A stretch of 64,000 nucleotides of DNA from Yponomeuta sedellus (lineage: Eukaryota; Arthropoda; Insecta; Lepidoptera; Yponomeutidae): the NCBI GenBank assembly GCA_934045075.1, contig OW203738.1:9748677-9812676 (forward strand), given 5' to 3'. The position numbers and the translations under genes were made by a program. This document shows, one piece after another, positions 58,946-64,000 of this stretch. Within the stretch, counting starts at the first letter, position 1; the number at the start of each line of letters is the position of its first letter. The notes beneath the pieces were generated by a model. The model was given only the letters and a program-made list of their open reading frames with translations. It ran no database searches and was not told the DNA's origin.

Positions 58946-61698
58946 ATAAGAAATTCGTAATGAACTTGCCAGGTGAAAATATTTTTTGTACAGTAATGAT
59001 ACTTCTTTATAATAGCTAGCTGGCACAGCTGTCTAGTCATGTTTTAATTATTTAAAGGAAATCATTATGTTTCTCTTTAGATGTCAGTTGAGACGTACCT
59101 AGGCTAGGGATTTCATAAAGAGATAACGTAACATTTACATACAGGCACATACATTGCTTCTGGCCCCACACAGATAGTTTAAAAGATATTATTATTCTCA
59201 AATACGCCATTTTATTTTAAATAAATGATTAAGGTACATAATAAAATATATAAAATTAAATACCTAAGAAACTATAATTTTAATAACAATACATACAACT
59301 TATATAATTATAGCACTGTTAAATTACCTGAAATCCTACAAAAAACAGCTCTTCAGGTGTTTTTCTCTACTGCAGTAATACCTTGTACACCCATGTTCAA
59401 GCTAGGTACATTCTATAGCGCTATAACAAGAATCATTGGCATTTAGCCGTGACATGCAATAGCATTCCTAATGCCAGGTTTCCTAACACAGCTTAAGTAG
59501 CACCTAGGTAACGTTGACAATACCTTTTTAGCTTGGGTCTCTAGAGTCCAGACCTAAACATGCGCGATAACTACGGTAAAATTACGTCATGGTAGGTATT
59601 AGTAGGTTGCCTGCCTGGGCGCGCGGGTGTGTTCTCTCGGCTTGGCTGCATTATTTATGCTTATTTTCCAAGCTTAGGTTGATAATGGATTGAAACCAGC
59701 GAACTAAATAAAATACTATATTGGCAGTCAGATTGGCTTCTTGCCTGCTGCTGAACGCTTTCACGACTTACGGTTCACAACTAATTTGGCTGCAACACCA
59801 GCTCTTATTATCAAAGTTACAAGTGCGATTTTCGAAAGCTCGCAAGCAAAAGAATCATCCTTTCTGTATAATATCCATCATTTCTGCCTGTTGCTGTACA
59901 ATGGACAAAGTCGTTACTTTTTATGAGTTTATACAATAAGTTCACTACACGGTATAGTTGATTAACTAATGGTATGAGGCTGAGCTCAGCTGAGATGAAT
60001 AATGATTATTTTTCAATGTGATATTACGATATTACCTGTACACAGATAGTTTTATTGGTTGTTAAATTTCTTGGGAGCTTTCATTCATATCTTAACACGT
60101 TAAGAATCTGGCCTGGAGAGTAATGGGTGACCAATCAAACAGTCTCTAATCTTCAGTCACTATTGAAACACGAGATATTTTTCACCTTCCCTTTCCGTTT
60201 ACTACTTGTCAATAAATTAGCCTCAATTGTATTGAATTTCGGTGGTGCGTACATGAGACATCTTTTTATTATTGTTATCTCTAAAGATGAGGTACTCTTT
60301 GGCGGCCTAATCTTCCAACCATTTTGGAAGAACTTGAAAGTCACCACATTCTACTTTATTTAACTAGCTAGACAGTAGACTTGGGAAGGTAATTAGGGGA
60401 GAAATGTTTTGTCTGTTTCTTTCTGAAGATCTTATCGTCTTTTATTATCGCAATTGTATCGCATTGTATTTGTAGGAACAAACGTAAACCGACAAATTAA
60501 CGAGGCCCGAATCTTCCAAGTCTTTGAGACGATGACGTGTTCATTCTGAAGATATGTATTGTATAGGTAATTGGACGTACGGAATGAGGGGAGCCTAAAA
60601 CCTATACGAGGAAACGATCAATATTGGGACAAATACTGTCTTTTCTTCTATGGACGAGGTTGAAGTGAAGGCGCAGATTCGGCCACTATAAAAATCTGTT
60701 TTGCGCTCTCCCTCATAGGGAACCTATAATGTCTTTCTCTATAACTGTGCTTTAACTACTAAAATACTTGCACTCTCGTTTATATTATACTTTCACGTCT
60801 CTCCCCTTGAAAATCTCGTCTATTGCTTCTCAAGTGCACCCTTTACTCTAAGGCATCCTAGATAGTCGTTTCGGTCCATCGTCGGCTCTAGATTATCTTC
60901 TCTTGGCCAAGAGATATAGGTGTTCGACGCTGGCCACTCCAAAGCATAGAACAGGTAAGCCCAAAGGCTAAACTGCCTTGGTAGCGCACTCTGGGTTTAG
61001 TGATAGTATTACAGAAGTTCTGGCGATCGACCGAGCCGAATGATGGCTTATCAAATCAAATTTTAATCGCAGTAGGTAATCGCAGTTGGTGACGAGCACC
61101 AGCGGAAGAAGAAACTTATCTTCCCGGATTCCCGTCCCAAAGATAGTCTTGCCGATGACAAGTCAGTCCTAAGGCCCACAATTTGTAAAGCAATTGAAGC
61201 TATGTAATCAACACCTATGTGTTTAGTCTCTTACCTATTTTTTATGTAAATTTTGACGCCGTAATGCTGTTGACGATGGTATCGCTCGAATCGTGCCGCG
61301 ACTTGAGTTAAATACGTCGGATTTTCCAGGCAATTTGCCGATGCTAAACGCTAATATTCTTGCCTAACCTAACCAACCAGAGCCTGGGGCAAAACTATTC
61401 ACACTACTTAAATCCCTTAGTTAGAATAGAAAATTATACCAAGTAGTATTGTACTTACCCAGTTTAAATTATGGACAGTGGTAGATGCGAAATATCGCAC
61501 TAAATAATTAAATTAATTATTCAATAAATTTACTGCATTCGTGATCAATTGATAACTTTCGATTCAATAAAGAAGTGAATACGGTCTGCTTTGATGGACA
61601 CCCATTTTTAATTTGTGACTTTTAATAAGTCACTATTTCAAGTCACTATTCCTGTGACTTTTTGCATTTATTGAATAAAAAATGGGCCATAAAAATGT
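58946..61698. other. Long stretch with no recognisable gene
   Basis: AT-rich. The short open frames (59225-59446, 59721-59939, 60127-60363 and others) have no protein signature and no neighbouring splice logic. May be intron 1 of the gene that starts at 57908 (inference). Confidence 0.4.
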
Positions 61699-61881
61699 TT
61701 ACACTATTTTTATTTTTAATGCACTAACCCGTGCTAAGGAACAAATTTAAAAACCTATTTAGAGGCTAATAATTTCACCCATGCCGGGATTGGTATTGGT
61801 ATACTGGTACGGATAGCCAGAGGTTGCGGGTTCGAATCCCGGCATGGGTGAAATTTTTATGCTCTAAATAGGTTTTTAAAA
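61699..61881 (-). repeat. Fold-back tRNA-derived SINE, copy 6
   Basis: The tail is on the left (aatgcactaacccgtgctaa), then one arm (aaaacctatttagaggct through gccgggatt), a short irregular centre, and the complementary arm (agccagaggttgcgggttcg through aaataggttttt). The 12-base duplication ccataaaaatgt flanks it (61687-61698 and 61882-61893). Confidence 0.82.
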
Positions 61882-61893
61882 CCATAAAAATGT

Positions 61894-62660
61894 GTTTTAT
61901 TTAATTAAGTTCGGGACCCTTAGCATTGGTAACTTGGTCAGTTTTTGTTATGCTGTAGGGGTGGGTACCTTATAATCACACCAAGGTTATCAATTTATGT
62001 ATTTGACGTTTTACTATAGAGTCAAAACGCTGAAATGAAATGTTTCATGTGTTTAGGACCCGCTTATTTTTTTTCTTGCCCAATCATGCGTCAAAACACA
62101 ACTGACAATTTCAAGTGGTTAGCACAGTTCCAGAGAAATATCCTATTAAAGCCAGACAGCCGGATGTAGATATATTAATAGGGCATATTTTACGAAACCT
62201 TACAAAACACTGACTTATTTCCTCAGCAATGTCCGCTCCGTACTCCGCACAATATGCCTACAATCTGTGTTTGCAAGTCATGTTGTTTCGTAAGCAAACT
62301 TATAAGAGGAGCCATAAAGCTTTAATTCGTGATCTTAAGTGTTGTAGATTTAATAGAAACATAATAGCTTAGATAACTACAATGTAGTAACTTGCAAATT
62401 AATCTAATCTCGGACCTCACGAAATCTACGAAATGCCGTCAAGCAACATCACGAGCTTACCTATTCAACTTTTGCACTGAATATTTTGAGATACCATCTC
62501 GTTGTTCGCTGATCACATAACGGACGGTTTTACATTGGACGATATACGTGACTGCACAACATTCTTTTCATACAGCGTGCCAAGCCGTAGTAAATGAATG
62601 CGCGTAGATGTCGTGTCGTTACAGTTATCGTCCAGATACAGATCAACCGAAGAAAAGCCA
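61894..62660. other. Noncoding stretch
   Basis: No gene or clear repeat recognised. Confidence 0.35.
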
Positions 62661-62669
62661 ACGGAGGGT

Positions 62670-62800
62670 TATTCCACTAATCCCCATTGAAAATCCCCAT
62701 TGATGGGGATTTCTGAACTTTTTGTTCACAAATCCCCATTGCCAATACTAAGATACGCCAATGGGGATTTGTGAACAAAAAGTTCATAAATCCCCATTGG
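62670..62800. repeat. Hairpin with repeated AATCCCCATT words
   Basis: Arms 62715-62741 and 62759-62785 are perfectly complementary (27 bases) around a 17-base loop. The complementarity extends outward by about 15 more bases with one mismatch. The word aatccccatt or its complement occurs six times in about 130 bases. Likely a transposon terminus or sub-terminal repeat, given the transposase remnant next to it. Confidence 0.7.
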
Positions 62801-63052
62801 TATAAAAAACAAATATAAAGAACAACACATTAGTATGAAACAAGTATTTATATTGTATTACTACTAATACATATATTAAACAAACACAGTTTATAACAAT
62901 TTATCAAATCAGAGATGATGGATTAGTTTTACACTAACGTAAATAACGTTAATATAAAATTAATAGAATAAACTTGTTATTACAACACAATCACATTTTC
63001 ACCGTCATTAATAAAATCACATATTTATTGTCAATTAAATTCTATATTTCAA

Positions 63053-63400
63053 TCATCTTAATTTTTCCAAGCAATGGCCAATCGTAATTTCGCCATTAAC
63101 AAGCTCCATTTGGACCTCCCGTATGTAAACATCGCGATTAATACTTTGGATTGATCTTTCTGTAATCCCTATGCTCCCTTGAGTAAGCCGCAATGCAAGC
63201 ACTTCGTAGTACAATGCATCTTCAGCCAACGAAGTGAGAAGCTTCATAAGATTATGATTCTTTTTCACCACGCGATGTTTGATTTGTTTGTTCCATGATT
63301 CGACTAAATTATTAGTGCGATGGCTCTGACAAAATGCACACCATATTTGAATGAAGTCCTCTTTTACCCATTGAACAAGGCTTCTAAGTAAATAAAGATA
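63053..63400 (-). pseudogene. MULE-like transposase, C-terminal fragment
   Basis: The minus frame reads LVQWVKEDFIQIWCAFCQSH, then HRTNNLVESWNKQIKHRVV, then a helical tail ending at TAA (63053-63055). An R-TNN-hydrophobic-E-W stretch is characteristic of the region after the catalytic core in MULE-type transposases of animals. The frame stays open upstream of 63271, but no ATG or domain start is visible, so it is a 5'-incomplete piece or an exon. The hairpin at 62670-62800 lies directly downstream. Confidence 0.5.
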
Positions 63401-63491
63401 GTAAAAAAAAAACTGATTTAGTTTAGTTAATAAGAAACATGTGATTTTATCAATGACGGTAAAAATGTGATTGTTATGTAATACCTCCTCT

Positions 63492-63590
63492 TCCTCTTCA
63501 GGCTATATTAGTCAACTGCTGGACATAGCCCTCCCCTAATGAGCGCCATAGCGCAAAGTTGTGCCATCATTGGGAGGTAATGCCCATAAT
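63492..63590 (-). repeat. Dispersed SINE-like repeat R3, fragment
   Basis: ggctatattagtcaactgct, ggacatagccctcccctaat and ggtaatgcccataat are the complement of the R3 3' part. Confidence 0.7.
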
Positions 63591-63654
63591 AATGTAATAC
63601 CTAGTTACATAGAATCTGTGATTTACGTTACTAATTTAGGTAAGTATGTCTGAT

Positions 63655-63990
63655 TCAAAAAAAATGTTAAGCACACTTCGTGCCAAAAGGGCTATTATAA
63701 CATAAAGGATTATTTAGATGACAATGAGGTGTGGAATGAAAGCCAGTACAATGTATGAGTTCTAAGTTTATAATAATTATGTAAACTATGTTAAGTAAAG
63801 TTATTATAACTAAGTTAAGTTATTAAGGACTTTTGAAAAGACTAAGTTAGGAGTTTTTTGTCCATTTTTTCTCCTAAATGATCTAGATTTTGAAATGGAC
63901 ACCTAGTCTGAATTGTACGTTCATTAAGCCGCAGTTTCTGTGCTACTTTGAATAAAACCTTTTCATTTCATTTCCTTTTCATTTCATGAT
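63655..63990 (+). mobile_element. CR1-like LINE, 5'-truncated 3' stub
   Basis: Matches the end of ORF2 and the 3' UTR of the long copy: gccaaaagggctattataac, ggattatttagatgacaatg, gtccattttttctcctaaat, ending ccttttcatttcatttcctt with the tail unit repeated. Confidence 0.85.
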
Positions 63991-64000
63991 TACAACTCTG

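Noticed and set aside
59225..60363. Several 60-80-codon frames on both strands
   Set aside because: Composition like the surrounding AT-rich DNA, no motif and no splice context.

Overview
The window looks like nuclear DNA of a moth or butterfly (inference). It is AT-rich, and its genes are cut into short exons with GT-AG introns. It is crowded with tRNA-derived SINEs, fold-back MITEs, a BEL/Pao LTR element and CR1-like LINEs. There is no bacterial operon layout, no rRNA and no CRISPR array.

Host genes, left to right. (1) The last exon of a Ly6-type GPI-anchored protein on + (1128-1345); the rest lies outside the window. (2) A complete seven-exon polypeptide N-acetylgalactosaminyltransferase on - (22024 down to 6075, 601 aa), a Golgi enzyme that starts mucin-type O-glycosylation. 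Its 11-kb intron 4 holds a CR1-like LINE that was itself hit by a BEL/Pao element. (3) A complete thirteen-exon DHX36/RHAU-type G-quadruplex helicase on + (32053-48618, 1308 aa). (4) A seven-exon mitochondrial ECHDC3-type enoyl-CoA hydratase-family protein on + (48895-54596, 278 aa), starting 276 bases after the helicase stop. (5) A four-exon ARF GTPase of the ARF4/Arf102F type on - (57520 down to 55464, 180 aa), convergent with ECHDC3. (6) A possible tiny first coding exon of a further + gene at 57908. All splice joins were derived by hand: phases agree across every junction and each full coding length divides by three. The host genes have unrelated cellular roles and are simply neighbours.

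Mobile DNA. BEL/Pao at 10657-17668 has 234-bp LTRs differing at two positions, a CACCC target duplication and one uninterrupted 1857-codon reading frame. A long CR1-like LINE at about 25936-31313 has intact ORF1 and ORF2. A 5'-truncated minus-strand LINE copy is split by the BEL element, and a 3' stub sits at 63655-63990. Intron 10 of the helicase gene holds a TTAA-flanked fold-back element whose central palindrome was split by an RTE-like insertion with a 12-bp target duplication. Intron 6 of ECHDC3 holds a 2.2-kb element with 25-bp terminal inverted repeats. A MULE-like transposase remnant lies beside a strong hairpin at 62.7-63.4 kb.

The most unusual structure is a SINE family whose copies are repeatedly built as head-to-head inverted dimers of a tRNA-like head. 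One has 90-base arms matching at 89 of 90 positions, and four copies sit inside a single 12-14-bp target-site duplication. I found no new multigene system; the novelty is in the architecture and nesting of the mobile elements and in a decayed duplication of DHX36 exon 9.
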